From: Tessaracoccus flavescens
Lineage (GTDB): Bacteria; Actinomycetota; Actinomycetes; Propionibacteriales; Propionibacteriaceae
Assembly (NCBI RefSeq): GCF_001998865.1
Contig: NZ_CP019607.1
Coordinates: 1,674,001-1,738,000 of the forward strand
Length of the DNA stretch: 64,000 nt
Reading direction: 5' to 3'
Under the pieces are notes generated by a model that made no database searches, had not been told where the DNA came from, and saw only the letters and a list, made by a program, of their open reading frames with translations. Position 1 is the stretch's first letter; each line of letters begins with the position of its first letter. This document shows positions 52,369 to 61,552 of the stretch, in pieces. A program made the position numbers and the translations under genes.

Positions 52369-54232
52369 GACCGTGCGACTCACCGTCGGGCAGGCGATCA
52401 TCCGCTTCCTCGTCAACCAGTTCGTCGAAGCGGACGGCGAATCCAAGCGCCTCATCGCCGGCGCCATGGGCATCTTCGGCCACGGCAACGTCGCAGGCAT
52501 CGGCCAGGCGCTGCTCCAGAACGAGCTCGACCCGACCCCCGACGGCGGAGAGATGCCCTACATCATGCCCCGCAACGAGCAGGGCATGGTCAACGCGGCC
52601 GCGGCCTTCGCGAAGGCGACCAACCGGCAGCAGACGTGGATGTGCACCTCGTCCATCGGCCCCGGCGCGCTGAACATGGTCACCGGCGCCGCCGTCGCGA
52701 CAAGCAACCGGCTGCCCGTGCTGCTGTTCCCCTCCGACCAGTTCGCCACCCGTAACCCCGACCCGGTGCTGCAGCAGATCGAGGACCCGAAGTCGCTGCT
52801 GACGGCGGCCACCGACTGCTTCCGCCCCGTTTCGGCCTTCTTCGACCGGATCACCCGACCCGAGCAGCTGATCCCCTCCCTGATGGCAGGACTTCGCGTC
52901 CTGACCGACCCGGCAGACACCGGGGCCGTGACGATCGCGCTGCCGCAGGACGTGCAGGCCGAGGCCTATGACTTCCCCGTCGAGTTCTTCAAGCCGCGCA
53001 CCTGGCGGATCCGCCGTCCCGCCCCCGAACCCCTCGCGATCGAGCGGGCCGCCGCGATGATCCGCGAGGCGAAGCGCCCGCTCGTCATCTCCGGCGGCGG
53101 CACCATCTACTCGCTCGCCTCCGAGGAACTGCGGGCCTTCGCGTCCGCGACCGGCATCCCCGTCTCCGACACCCAGGCGGGCAAGGGCGCGATCAACTTC
53201 GACCACGAGTGCTCCGTCGGCGGCGTCGGCTCGACCGGCGCGGCGTCGGCCAACGCGCTTGCCGACACCGCGGACCTGGTGATCGGCATCGGCACCCGTT
53301 ACTCCGACTTCACCACCGCCTCGCACACCCAGTTCAAGGACCCGGACGTCCGGTTCATCAACATCAACGTCCTCGCCTTCGACGCGGCCAAGCACGCAGC
53401 CGAGATGGTCGTCGCCGACGCCCGGGAGGCCCTCGTGGCGCTCACCGCCGCCGTCGAGGGACACCGCGTCGACCAGTCCTACACCGACGAGATCGCCCGC
53501 CTCCGCGACGAGTGGGAGAAGGCCACCGACGAGTGCTACCACGTCGCCAACCAGCCGCTGCCCGCCCAGACCGAGGTGTTCGGCGCGCTCAACGAGCTGA
53601 TGGACGACAACGACGTGATGATCAACGCCGCCGGCTCCATGCCGGGCGACCTGCAGTGCCTGTGGCGCGCGGGCAACCCGCAGCAGTACCACGTCGAGTA
53701 CGCCTTCTCCTGCATGGGCTACGAGATCCCGGCGGCGCTCGGCGTGAAGCTCGCGCTGCCCGACTCGGAGGTCGTGGCCATCGTCGGCGACGGCACCTAC
53801 CAGATGCTTCCCATGGAGCTGGCCACGATCGTCCAGGAGGGCATCAAGGTCATCTTCGTGCTGCTGCAGAACTACGGCTTCGCCTCGATCGGCGCACTGT
53901 CCGAGTCGCGAGGCTCGCAGCGTTTCGGCACGAAGTACCGCGGCGACCGGGGAGAGATCCTGCCCGTCGACATCGCCGCCAACGCCGAGTCGTGGGGGCT
54001 GAAGGTGCTGCGCGTCTCATCGATCGACGACTTCAAGCAGGCCTACGCCGAGGCGAAGGGCCTCGACGTCCCCGTCATGATCTACATCGAGACCGACCTG
54101 ATGGGCCCCAACCCGCCCGGATCGAGCTGGTGGGACGTGCCCGTCTCGCAGGTCTCGCGCCTCGAGTCGACCCAGCAGGCCTACGCCGAGTACGAGCGCG
54201 ACCGCGCAGGCCAGCGCCACTACCTGAACTGA
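52361..54232 (+). CDS. iolD: 3D-(3,5/4)-trihydroxycyclohexane-1,2-dione acylhydrolase
   Basis: The 623-residue ThDP-dependent enzyme opens the inositol ring. The N-terminal PYR domain has GHGNVAGIGQALLQNELDPT, with the catalytic glutamate in IMPRNEQGMVNAAAAFAKAT. The central domain is RPLVISGGGTIYSLASEELR. The C-terminal PP domain has the ThDP motif GDGTYQMLPMELATIVQEGI with LLQNYGFASIGALSESRGSQ. AGGAG lies 9 bp before ATG 52361, which overlaps iolB by 8 bp. Confidence 0.95.
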   Translation: MSETVRLTVGQAIIRFLVNQFVEADGESKRLIAGAMGIFGHGNVAGIGQALLQNELDPTPDGGEMPYIMPRNEQGMVNAAAAFAKATNRQQTWMCTSSIGPGALNMVTGAAVATSNRLPVLLFPSDQFATRNPDPVLQQIEDPKSLLTAATDCFRPVSAFFDRITRPEQLIPSLMAGLRVLTDPADTGAVTIALPQDVQAEAYDFPVEFFKPRTWRIRRPAPEPLAIERAAAMIREAKRPLVISGGGTIYSLASEELRAFASATGIPVSDTQAGKGAINFDHECSVGGVGSTGAASANALADTADLVIGIGTRYSDFTTASHTQFKDPDVRFININVLAFDAAKHAAEMVVADAREALVALTAAVEGHRVDQSYTDEIARLRDEWEKATDECYHVANQPLPAQTEVFGALNELMDDNDVMINAAGSMPGDLQCLWRAGNPQQYHVEYAFSCMGYEIPAALGVKLALPDSEVVAIVGDGTYQMLPMELATIVQEGIKVIFVLLQNYGFASIGALSESRGSQRFGTKYRGDRGEILPVDIAANAESWGLKVLRVSSIDDFKQAYAEAKGLDVPVMIYIETDLMGPNPPGSSWWDVPVSQVSRLESTQQAYAEYERDRAGQRHYLN

Positions 54233-54282
54233 ACCGGGACGCCGACGAAGGCGCCCATCCAGAAGAAACCAAGGAGAACCAC

Positions 54283-55143
54283 ATGAAGATCGCAGGTGCG
54301 CCCATCAGCTGGGGCGTGTGCGAGGTCCCCGACTGGGGCTACCAAATGTCGCCCGAACGGGTGCTGACGGAGATGAAGCAGATCGGCCTCACCGCCACCG
54401 AGTTCGGCCCCCAGGGCTGGCTCCCGGTCGACGCCCAGGAGCGCGCCGCCGTCGTCGAAAAGTTCGGCCTCAGGCCGGTCGGCTCGTTCTTCCTCGCCGT
54501 CATGCACGATCCGGGTTTCGACCCGATCCCACAGGTCGAGCAGGAACTGAAGGCCTTCGAGGCAGCAGGCGGCGAGTTCCTCGTCCTCGCCGCCGACTCG
54601 GGCCGCGACGGCTACGACGACCGCCCCGAGCTTGACGAGGAGGGCTGGGCCACGCTGTTTTCCAACCTCTCCCGCATCACCGAGGTCTGCGCGGCGAAGG
54701 GCGTCACCGCCTGCATCCATCCGCACTGGGGGACCATGGTCCAAAACGTCGACGAGGTGGAGCGCGTGCTCGACAACTCGACGGTCGGCCTGTGCCTCGA
54801 CACGGGCCACCTGACCGCAGGCGGCGCCGATGTCGTTGAACTGGTCAGGAGGTACGCCGACCGCGTCGACATCGTGCACGCCAAGGACGTCGACAAGGCG
54901 ATGGCCGAGAAGCTCCTGCCCGGCGAGATCTCCTGGAGCGAGGGCATCAAGGGCGGCATGTTCACCCCGATCGGTCAGGGCGACATCGACTTCCCGACCA
55001 TCGTCGGCCTGCTGAACGAGGCCGGCTTCGACGGCTACTGGGTGCTCGAGCAGGACATCATGCTCGACGAGGAGCCCCCGGCCGACGGCGGCCCGGTCGC
55101 CAACGCAAAGGCGAGCTTCGACGCGCTGGCCGCCCTGGCCTGA
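54283..55143 (+). CDS. iolE: Inosose dehydratase (IolE-like TIM barrel)
   Basis: The 286-residue enzyme should dehydrate scyllo-inosose to the trihydroxycyclohexanedione. It has KIAGAPISWGVCEVPDWGYQ, TEFGPQGWLPVDAQERAAVV, the metal site motifs IHPHWGTMVQ and LCLDTGHLTAGGADVVELV, HAKDVDKAMAEKLL and IDFPTIVGLLNEAGFDGYWV. AAGGAG lies 6 bp before ATG 54283. It closes the iolC operon, 50 bp after iolD. Confidence 0.92.
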   Translation: MKIAGAPISWGVCEVPDWGYQMSPERVLTEMKQIGLTATEFGPQGWLPVDAQERAAVVEKFGLRPVGSFFLAVMHDPGFDPIPQVEQELKAFEAAGGEFLVLAADSGRDGYDDRPELDEEGWATLFSNLSRITEVCAAKGVTACIHPHWGTMVQNVDEVERVLDNSTVGLCLDTGHLTAGGADVVELVRRYADRVDIVHAKDVDKAMAEKLLPGEISWSEGIKGGMFTPIGQGDIDFPTIVGLLNEAGFDGYWVLEQDIMLDEEPPADGGPVANAKASFDALAALA

Positions 55144-55269
55144 CCCACGCGGTCGCGGGCGGAGCCGAGGGAGGCGCCGCCCGCGCCACGTTCCCGCGAC
55201 CGACCCGGTCGCGGTCTGTGGTGACCCAGACCCGGCGGCCCGCACCCCTCCTCCGCGTAGCATCCCTGC

Positions 55270-55356
55270 ATGGCTGACTACGATCCCGACGCCGCCTTCG
55301 CGGAGGGCCTCGACCGCGCCGACCACGAATCGTGGACCGTCCTGTTCGACGGCTGA
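55270..55356 (+). CDS. Very short ORF, unknown (possible truncated gene)
   Basis: A 28-codon ORF (MADYDPDAAFAEGLDRADHE ...) begins 6 bp after a TAGCAT box, like leaderless genes in this genome, and stops 10 bp before a REP-like repeat. It could be a real microprotein or a gene cut by repeat insertion. No family recognised. Confidence 0.3.
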   Translation: MADYDPDAAFAEGLDRADHESWTVLFDG

Positions 55357-55366
55357 GGCGTCCCTC

Positions 55367-55531
55367 CGTTCCTTGAGCAGCCTCCGCCGACGGAGTCGCG
55401 AGGCGTCGACGAAAGGTCCTGGCCACGGCCGCCGAACGTCCACCGGGCTGTGGCCGCGTCCGCAGGCGACCATGGATGCCTTTCGACGACGGGCGCCGCC
55501 GCTTCACGGGGCCGGCGCTGCTCAAGGAAAG
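55367..55531. repeat. Paired REP-like palindromic repeat (pair 2)
   Basis: A forward unit (CCGTTCCTTGAGCAGCC ... GTCGACGAAAGG, 55367-55416) faces an inverted unit (CCTTTCGACGACG ... GCTCAAGGAAAGGG, 55479-55533). The forward unit is almost identical to the complement of 48581-48635. The remainder of 55144-55876 holds no other gene. Confidence 0.7.
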
Positions 55532-55782
55532 GGAAGACGCCTCCGGTCAGGCCCGATGCGCTCCGGTGGCGCGGCCCAGATGCGCCCTGCCATGATGAGG
55601 TCGCAACCGCGCGCCATCCGCCAAGGTGACATGGGGGCACGACGGCGACCACCGGCCTGCACGGATTCACGCCAAGCGACCCAGCGGCCCCTGGATCCTC
55701 CTCTGCAGACCCGGCCGCCGCCACCGCAGATGACAACGCTTTTCACGGTGGTCGCCCCGAGGTGGGTTGACAAAGAAATCAT

Positions 55783-55816
55783 ATGTATTGACAAGCATCG
55801 CCGACTCCATAACAAT
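55783..55816 (+). promoter_or_regulatory. Promoter with GntR-type operator (site 3) for the inositol ABC importer
   Basis: TTGACA (55788-55793) and AACAAT (55811-55816) are 17 bp apart. ATGT-ATTG-ACA (55783-55793) overlaps the -35 box, so repressor binding would block RNA polymerase. A second TTGACA lies at 55767-55772. Confidence 0.6.
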
Positions 55817-55876
55817 GGCGTCATTGGGTACGACTGTCATTGGCGACGCGACCCGTGAGACTCGATGGAGGAATCG

Positions 55877-56857
55877 ATGAAGAAGACTCTCCTGGCTGGC
55901 CTGATGTCGGCAGCCGTACTGCTCTCCGCCTGCAGCATGGGCGCGAGCGAGCCTGGATCGGGCGGCTCCGAGGCGGCCGGCGGCGACGCCGGCGGCAAGG
56001 TGAAGGTCGGCGTGATCCTGAAGACGCTGTCCAGCGAGTACTGGAGCTACGTCGCGGCAGGCGCCAAGGCCGCCGAGAAGGACCTCGACGTCACCGTCCA
56101 GCTCCAGGGCCCAGCGTCCGAGACCGCCTACGACGAGCAGAACGCGATGATCGAGACCATGCTCGCCGACAACTCGATCCAGGCGCTCGTCATCTCCCCG
56201 CTGCAGCCCGACTCGGTCGTGTCGGTGCTCGGTGACACCGAGAAGCCCATCCTGTTCGTCGACACCGACGCCCCCTACGACAAGAAGGTCAGCTACATCG
56301 GCACCGGTAACGAGACCGCCGCGAAGTCCGGTGGCGAGTACGCCGCCGAGATCGCGGGCGAGGGCGCCGAGGCAGTGTGGATCGGCGGCGTCAAGGGCAA
56401 CACCACCTCCGACGACCGCGAGGCGGGCTTCACCGCAGGCCTCGAGTCCGGCGGCGTGAAGGTCACGGTCCGGCAGTACGCCGAGGGCCTCGGCGACAAG
56501 GCGGCCTCCGTCATGGAGAACGTGCTGACCTCCAACCCGAACATCTCCGTCGTCGTCGCCAACAACGACGACATGGCCGCGGGCGCGGCTCGCGCCGTCA
56601 AGGCGGCAGGCAAGGACATGATCATCGTCGGCTTCGACGGCATCAAGGCCGGCGTGCAGAACGTCATCGACGGCACCGTCACCGCCACCGTCGCGCAGGA
56701 CCCGTTCGGCATGGGCTACAAGGCGGTCGAGGCGGCGGTCAAGACGGCCAAGGGCGAGGAGGTCGAGGACTTCATCGACACCGGCTCCACCGTCATCACC
56801 TCCGAGAACGCCGAGGAGTACCTGGCGAAGCTCGAAGAGCAGCTGGCCGGCGCCTGA
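55877..56857 (+). CDS. Sugar (inositol) ABC transporter substrate-binding lipoprotein
   Basis: The 326-residue protein starts at ATG 55877 (GGAGG 6 bp upstream). It has a lipoprotein signal MKKTLLAGLMSAAVLLSAC, cleaved before Cys19, a Gly/Ser/Ala-rich linker, and a Peripla_BP_4 (RbsB-like) fold: KVGVILKTLSSEYWSYVAAG, ALVISPLQPDSVVSVL, DTEKPILFVDTDAPYDKKVS, VVVANNDDMAAGAARAVKAA and DMIIVGFDGI. It is the external receptor of the importer encoded downstream. Inositol specificity is inferred from cluster context. Confidence 0.92.
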   Translation: MKKTLLAGLMSAAVLLSACSMGASEPGSGGSEAAGGDAGGKVKVGVILKTLSSEYWSYVAAGAKAAEKDLDVTVQLQGPASETAYDEQNAMIETMLADNSIQALVISPLQPDSVVSVLGDTEKPILFVDTDAPYDKKVSYIGTGNETAAKSGGEYAAEIAGEGAEAVWIGGVKGNTTSDDREAGFTAGLESGGVKVTVRQYAEGLGDKAASVMENVLTSNPNISVVVANNDDMAAGAARAVKAAGKDMIIVGFDGIKAGVQNVIDGTVTATVAQDPFGMGYKAVEAAVKTAKGEEVEDFIDTGSTVITSENAEEYLAKLEEQLAGA

Positions 56858-56883
56858 TCGGCACGTCCGACTCGTGAGGGGAG

Positions 56884-56900
56884 GGCTCCACCAGGGAGCC
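56884..56900 (+). terminator. Small hairpin between binding protein and ATPase genes
   Basis: GGCTCC and GGAGCC pair around a 5-nt loop, 27 bp after the stop. Such hairpins often stabilise or attenuate mRNA after a highly expressed binding-protein gene. Confidence 0.4.
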
Positions 56901-56937
56901 GTCCTTCTCGATCAGTGGCAACTCTAGGCAGGTACAC

Positions 56938-58440
56938 ATGACCGCAGTCGTTGAACTCCGCAACGTCACCAAACGCTTCCCCGGCGTCGTCGCCCTGCGC
57001 GACATGGGGCTCTCCATCGAACCGGGGGAGATCCACGGCCTGATCGGCGAGAACGGGGCAGGCAAGTCGACGCTGATCAAGGTCCTCACGGGGGTCTACA
57101 TCCCCGAGGAGGGGGAGGTTCTCGTCGACGGTACGGCGCACCGCTTCACGACGCCGCGCCAGTCGCAGGACGCGGGCATCGCGTGCGTCTACCAGGAGCT
57201 GAACATCGTCCCGCAGCTCTCGCTCACCGACAACATCTTCATGAACCAGTTCATCAAGCGGGGTCGGCTGCTCGACTACTCGGCGATGCACGCGAAGGCC
57301 GAGGAACTGCTCACCTCGATGGGCATCAACGTCGACGTCACGCAGCCGGCGGGCATCTTCGGCATGGGCGTGCTCCAGATGGTCGAGATCGCGAAGGCGC
57401 TCCTGACCGGGGCGAAGGTCATCATCATGGACGAGCCCACCTCCAGCCTCGGCGAGAGCGAGGTGGAGCAGCTGATCAAGGTCGTGCGCGACCTGAAGGC
57501 CAAGGGTGTGGCCATCCTCTTCGTCTCACACAAACTGGAGGAGCTGTTCATCCTGTGCGACCGCGTGACGGTCATGCGCGACGGTCAGCACATCGTCACC
57601 GAGGACATCGAGAACCTCGACAACGACAAGCTCATCCGCGCCATGGTCGGCCGCAGCGTCGAGAAGCAGTTCCCGAAGCTGGAGACCACCCAGGGCGACG
57701 TCGCCATCGAGTTCCGCGACGTCACCTCGGTCGGCACGATCAAGAACGTCTGCTTCAAGGCCCACTACGGGGAGATCCTCGGGTTCTCCGGCCTCGTCGG
57801 CGCGGGCCGCACCGAGACCATGCGGGCCCTCTTCGGCGACCTGCCGATCGACAGCGGCGAGATCCTGCTCAACGGCAAGCCGGTGCGGATCACCTCCCCG
57901 CAGCGCGCCGTCGAGAAGGGCATCGCCTTCCTGACGGAGGACCGCAAGGGCCAGGGGCTCGTGCTGAACCAGTCCATCGCCACCAACCTGATCCTCTCCT
58001 CGCTGAAGAAGGTCGAGCGTGGACCGCTGCTCGACCGGGCGCGGGTCAAGGAGGTGTGCGACGCCTCGATCGCATCCATGCGGATCAAGACCCCGGACGC
58101 CGAGAACCAGGTGTCCAAGCTCTCTGGCGGCAATCAGCAGAAGGTCGTCATCGGCAAGTGGATCAACTCCGAGGCCGAAATCTATCTCTTCGACGAGCCG
58201 ACGCGAGGCATCGATGTCGGCGCAAAGGTCGAGGTTTACAACATCATGAACAGGCTTGCCAGCGAAGGCAAATGCATCATCATGGTCAGCTCCGAGCTTC
58301 CCGAGGTACTCGGGATGAGCGACCGCGTCATCGTCATGCGCGGTGGCGAGGTCATGGCTGAGATCCGGCGCGACGAGCCGGACTTCAACGAGGACGACAT
58401 CATGAAGGCCGCCTGGGGAGAACGGAAGACAACATGCTGA
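56938..58440 (+). CDS. Sugar ABC transporter ATP-binding protein (RbsA/MglA-type, two ATPase domains)
   Basis: The 500-residue protein has two fused ATPase domains. Domain 1 has Walker A in GLIGENGAGKSTLIKVLTGV and Walker B in VIIMDEPTSSLGESEVEQLI. Domain 2 has the degenerate first motif FSGLVGAGRTETMRALFGD, the signature KLSGGNQQKVVIGKWINSEA and Walker B IYLFDEPTRGIDVGAKVEVY. This is the usual arrangement for ribose/galactose/inositol importers. The permease start overlaps its 3' end by 7 bp. Confidence 0.94.
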   Translation: MTAVVELRNVTKRFPGVVALRDMGLSIEPGEIHGLIGENGAGKSTLIKVLTGVYIPEEGEVLVDGTAHRFTTPRQSQDAGIACVYQELNIVPQLSLTDNIFMNQFIKRGRLLDYSAMHAKAEELLTSMGINVDVTQPAGIFGMGVLQMVEIAKALLTGAKVIIMDEPTSSLGESEVEQLIKVVRDLKAKGVAILFVSHKLEELFILCDRVTVMRDGQHIVTEDIENLDNDKLIRAMVGRSVEKQFPKLETTQGDVAIEFRDVTSVGTIKNVCFKAHYGEILGFSGLVGAGRTETMRALFGDLPIDSGEILLNGKPVRITSPQRAVEKGIAFLTEDRKGQGLVLNQSIATNLILSSLKKVERGPLLDRARVKEVCDASIASMRIKTPDAENQVSKLSGGNQQKVVIGKWINSEAEIYLFDEPTRGIDVGAKVEVYNIMNRLASEGKCIIMVSSELPEVLGMSDRVIVMRGGEVMAEIRRDEPDFNEDDIMKAAWGERKTTC

Positions 58441-59438
58441 AAAACCCACGCGTTGCCGCGATCGTACGGACGCTCGCCCCGCTGCTCGCCCTCGCGATCC
58501 TGGTGATCGTGATGTCGGCGATCAGTCCGGAGTTCCGCACCGTCAACAACGGCATGAACATCCTGCGCCAGACCGCGGTCAACGGTTTCCTCTCCGCAGG
58601 CATGCTCGTGGTCCTGATCACCGCGGGCATCGACCTGTCGGTCGGAGCAAACGCCATCCTCAGCGCCTGCATCATGGGCATGCTGATGACCACCTTCGGC
58701 GTGACCAACCCGATCATCCTGCTCGTCGCGGCCCTCATCGTCGGCACCATGGTCGGCATCGTCAACGGCCTGCTGCTGACCAAGCTGAAGCTGCCACACC
58801 CGTTCGTCTCGACGTTAGGCATGAAGTTCGTGCTGGCAGGCCTCGCGCTGTTCGTCGTCAGCACCCGCACCATCTCCGGCTTCCCCGACGCGGTCACCTG
58901 GCTCGGCTCGGTCGACTTCCTGCGCGGCGGCGGCTTCAACGGCATCCCCGGATCGTTCGTCGCGCTGCTGATCACCTTCGTGCTTCTGCACATCCTGCTC
59001 ACCCGCACCGCGCTCGGCCGCTCCATCTACGCGGTCGGCGGCAACCCCGAGGCGACCCGCCTCTCCGGCATCAACACCGACCGGGTGCTGACCTTCGTCT
59101 ACGGCCTCTCCGGCTTCGTCTGCGCCATCGCGGGCATCGTCATCGTCGGCCGCTCCGGCGTGGCGAACCCGTCCGCGGCCATGGGCGGCAACTACGAGAC
59201 CGACGCCATCGCGGCCTGCATCATCGGCGGCGCCTCGTTCACCGGTGGAAAGGGCACCGTGTGGGGCACCCTGATCGGCTGCCTCATCATCGCGGTCATC
59301 CGCAACGGCCTGACCATCCTGAACGCACAGTCCGACGTGCAGTTCATGGTGATCGGCGCCGTCATCATCGTCGCGGTCTTCATCGACGTGCGACGCACCA
59401 TGTCCGAGGAGAAGCGCCGCCGCCTCGCGGCCGCCTGA
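58434..59438 (+). CDS. Sugar ABC transporter permease (RbsC-type)
   Basis: This 334-residue BPD_transp_2 protein has about nine to ten hydrophobic helices and the family signatures GMLVVLITAGIDLSVGANAI, GTMVGIVNGLLLTKLKLPHP, YAVGGNPEATRLSGINTDRV and IGGASFTGGKGTVWGTLIGC. It forms the transmembrane channel of the importer with the ATPase at 56938. A strong hairpin follows at 59456. Confidence 0.94.
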   Translation: MLKNPRVAAIVRTLAPLLALAILVIVMSAISPEFRTVNNGMNILRQTAVNGFLSAGMLVVLITAGIDLSVGANAILSACIMGMLMTTFGVTNPIILLVAALIVGTMVGIVNGLLLTKLKLPHPFVSTLGMKFVLAGLALFVVSTRTISGFPDAVTWLGSVDFLRGGGFNGIPGSFVALLITFVLLHILLTRTALGRSIYAVGGNPEATRLSGINTDRVLTFVYGLSGFVCAIAGIVIVGRSGVANPSAAMGGNYETDAIAACIIGGASFTGGKGTVWGTLIGCLIIAVIRNGLTILNAQSDVQFMVIGAVIIVAVFIDVRRTMSEEKRRRLAAA

Positions 59439-59455
59439 TCCGCCTCGAACCACTC

Positions 59456-59482
59456 GGGGGCCGGCCGCTCTGGCCGGCCCCC
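59456..59482 (+). terminator. Strong hairpin after the permease gene
   Basis: An 11-bp perfect stem (GGGGGCCGGCC / GGCCGGCCCCC) with a 5-nt loop GCTCT, followed by CTTCACCTT, lies 17 bp after the stop and 18 bp before the next start. It may terminate or attenuate transcription into the downstream dehydrogenase. Confidence 0.65.
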
Positions 59483-59499
59483 TTCACCTTGGAGCAACC

Positions 59500-60510
59500 A
59501 TGAACGACATCCTCCGCGTCGGCGTCATCGGCACCGGCGTCATGGGACGCGACCACGCCCGCCTGCTCGCCACCGAGATCTCCGGCGCAAGGCTGACCGC
59601 CATCGCCGACGTCAACCTCGACGGCGCTCGCGAGGTGGCCGAGCGCCACGGCGTCGGGGCCGTCTTCTCCGACGGCTCAGAGCTGATGGCATCGGGCCTC
59701 GTCGACGCCGTCGTCATCGCCTCCCCCGACCACCTGCACGCCGGGACCACCCTCGCCGCGATCGACGCCGGGCTCGCCGTCCTCTGCGAGAAGCCGCTCG
59801 CCCCGACCGTCGAGGAGGCCGAGGAGGTCGCAGCAAAGCACGCGAGCCTCGAGCGTCCCCTCGTCAGCGTCGGCTTCATGCGCCGCTTCGACCCCGGCTA
59901 CGTCGCACTGCGTCGTCGCCTGGACGCTGGCGCGCACGGGCGGCTGCTGATGTCGCACTCCGTGCACCGCAACGTCGAGGCCTACCCAGGAAGCCCGTCG
60001 AGCGCCACGATCACCAACTCGGCGGTGCACGAGATCGACATCCTGCCCTGGCTGACGAGGACCCCGATCGCGGAGGTGCTCTGGACTGCGGGGCGCAGCA
60101 CCTCGCTGCTCGACGAACGGCTCGACCCGCAGCTGCTCCTGCTGCGCGACGAGGCGAGCGTGCTGCACACCGTGTCGATGCAGGTGCACGCGCAGTACGG
60201 CTACGACGTGCGCTGCGAGCTGGTCTGCGAGCGCGGCTCGGTCGAGCTGCCGAACCCGCCCGCCCTCAACGACGACGAGCCGCTGATCGTGAGCTCGGGG
60301 CTGACCAGGTCCGCCGCCTACGCCGCCGACTGGAGGCCGCGGTTCGAGACGGCCTACCGGCGCGAGCTGACCGCCTGGGTGCGGGCCTGCCTCGCGGGCA
60401 CCGTCCCGGAGGAGGCGGCCACGATCGACGAGTCGCTGCGCACCACGAAGATCGCCCACGCGCTCGTCGCCTCGATGAACGACGGCGGCTGGGTCGCCGT
60501 CCCGCGCTGA
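59500..60510 (+). CDS. Gfo/Idh/MocA oxidoreductase, inositol-cluster type
   Basis: The 336-residue enzyme has a Rossmann start (RVGVIGTGVMGRDHARLLAT), EKP in AVLCEKPLAPTVEEAEEVAA, RRFDPGYVALRRRLDAGAHG and the catalytic region NSAVHEIDILPWLTRTPIAE. TTGGAG precedes the ATG at 59500. It is a paralogue of iolG, likely oxidising another inositol stereoisomer (scyllo or chiro) or a related cyclitol. The choice cannot be made from sequence alone. Confidence 0.88.
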   Translation: MNDILRVGVIGTGVMGRDHARLLATEISGARLTAIADVNLDGAREVAERHGVGAVFSDGSELMASGLVDAVVIASPDHLHAGTTLAAIDAGLAVLCEKPLAPTVEEAEEVAAKHASLERPLVSVGFMRRFDPGYVALRRRLDAGAHGRLLMSHSVHRNVEAYPGSPSSATITNSAVHEIDILPWLTRTPIAEVLWTAGRSTSLLDERLDPQLLLLRDEASVLHTVSMQVHAQYGYDVRCELVCERGSVELPNPPALNDDEPLIVSSGLTRSAAYAADWRPRFETAYRRELTAWVRACLAGTVPEEAATIDESLRTTKIAHALVASMNDGGWVAVPR

Positions 60511-60530
60511 CCCACCCCCAAGGAGCCACC

Positions 60531-61496
60531 ATGCGCATCGCCCTGCTGACCGACTCGCTCGGCCACCTCCCGTTCGAGCGGATGCTCGACGCCGCTGCCG
60601 GGCTCGGCCTGAGCGATCTCGAGTTCGCCACCGGCGGCTGGTCGGAGGCGCCCCATCTGGACGCGGAGCGGATGCTCTCCGATCGCGACTGGCGGGACGC
60701 CTTCCTCGGCGCCCTGCGCGAGCGCGGCCTCAGCGTCGGCGCGCTCAACGCCAACGGCAACCAGCTGCACCCCGTGATCGGCAGGGACGTCGACGCCGTC
60801 GTGCGGCGCACCGTCGAACTGGCGAAGGAGCTTCAGGTCCCGACCGTCGTCCTGATGTCCGGCCTTCCCGGCGGCGCGCCAGGCGACACGACGCCGAACT
60901 GGATCACCACGTCCTGGCCCCCGGAGACCCAGGCCATCCTCGACTACCAGTGGAACGACGTCGCGCTGCCGTACTGGCGCGACCTCGCGAGCTTCGCGCG
61001 TGACCGGGGCGTGCGGCTTGCCGTCGAGATGCACGGCCAACAGCTCGTCTACAACGCCTCGACGCTGCTGCGGCTGCGCGAGGAGGTCGGCGACGTCGTC
61101 GGCGCGAACCTCGACCCGTCGCACCCGATGTGGATGGGCGTCGACCCGCGTCAGCTCGCCCGAGAACTCGACGGTGCCATCCACCACGTGCACATGAAGG
61201 ACGTCCGGATCCAGCCGTCGGTGGCCAAGGTGAACGGGGTACTCGACACTCAGCCGCCGGAGCGGGCGAGGGACCGCGCCTGGAACTACGTCACGCTCGG
61301 CATGGGGCATCCCGGCGGGCAGCAGTTCTGGGGCCAGTTCCTCTCCGACCTGCGCGTGGCCGGCTACGACGGCCTGCTCAGCATCGAGCACGAGGACGTG
61401 ACCCAGGACGCGGTGGAGGGCGTGACCCAGTCGGTCGCGCTCGTGCGCTCGGTGCTCCTCGACGGCCCGCCGAGCTGGCGTCCCGCCGACGTGTGA
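60531..61496 (+). CDS. Sugar phosphate isomerase/epimerase (AP endonuclease 2-like TIM barrel)
   Basis: This 321-residue protein begins MRIALLTDSLGHLPFERMLD, with LQVPTVVLMSGLPGGAPGDT, a conserved Glu/His metal site in RLAVEMHGQQLVYNASTLLR, GANLDPSHPMWMGVDPRQLA, HHVHMKDVRIQPSVAKVNGV and GYDGLLSIEHED. It is the xylose-isomerase-like fold shared with IolE and IolI. Coupled to the preceding dehydrogenase (20 bp gap, AAGGAG), it could epimerise the ketone intermediate. Confidence 0.88.
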   Translation: MRIALLTDSLGHLPFERMLDAAAGLGLSDLEFATGGWSEAPHLDAERMLSDRDWRDAFLGALRERGLSVGALNANGNQLHPVIGRDVDAVVRRTVELAKELQVPTVVLMSGLPGGAPGDTTPNWITTSWPPETQAILDYQWNDVALPYWRDLASFARDRGVRLAVEMHGQQLVYNASTLLRLREEVGDVVGANLDPSHPMWMGVDPRQLARELDGAIHHVHMKDVRIQPSVAKVNGVLDTQPPERARDRAWNYVTLGMGHPGGQQFWGQFLSDLRVAGYDGLLSIEHEDVTQDAVEGVTQSVALVRSVLLDGPPSWRPADV

Positions 61497-61504
61497 GTCG
61501 TGAG

Positions 61505-61543
61505 CCCGGGGCGGCCTTTCTCGATCCCTTCGCCGCCCCCGGG
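61505..61543. terminator. Bidirectional terminator between convergent genes
   Basis: CCCGGGGCGGC and GCCGCCCCCGGG arms flank a loop of about 16 nt. The structure sits between the stops of the genes at 60531-61496 (plus) and 61553-62581 (minus). Confidence 0.6.
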
Positions 61544-61552
61544 TCTCATCCC

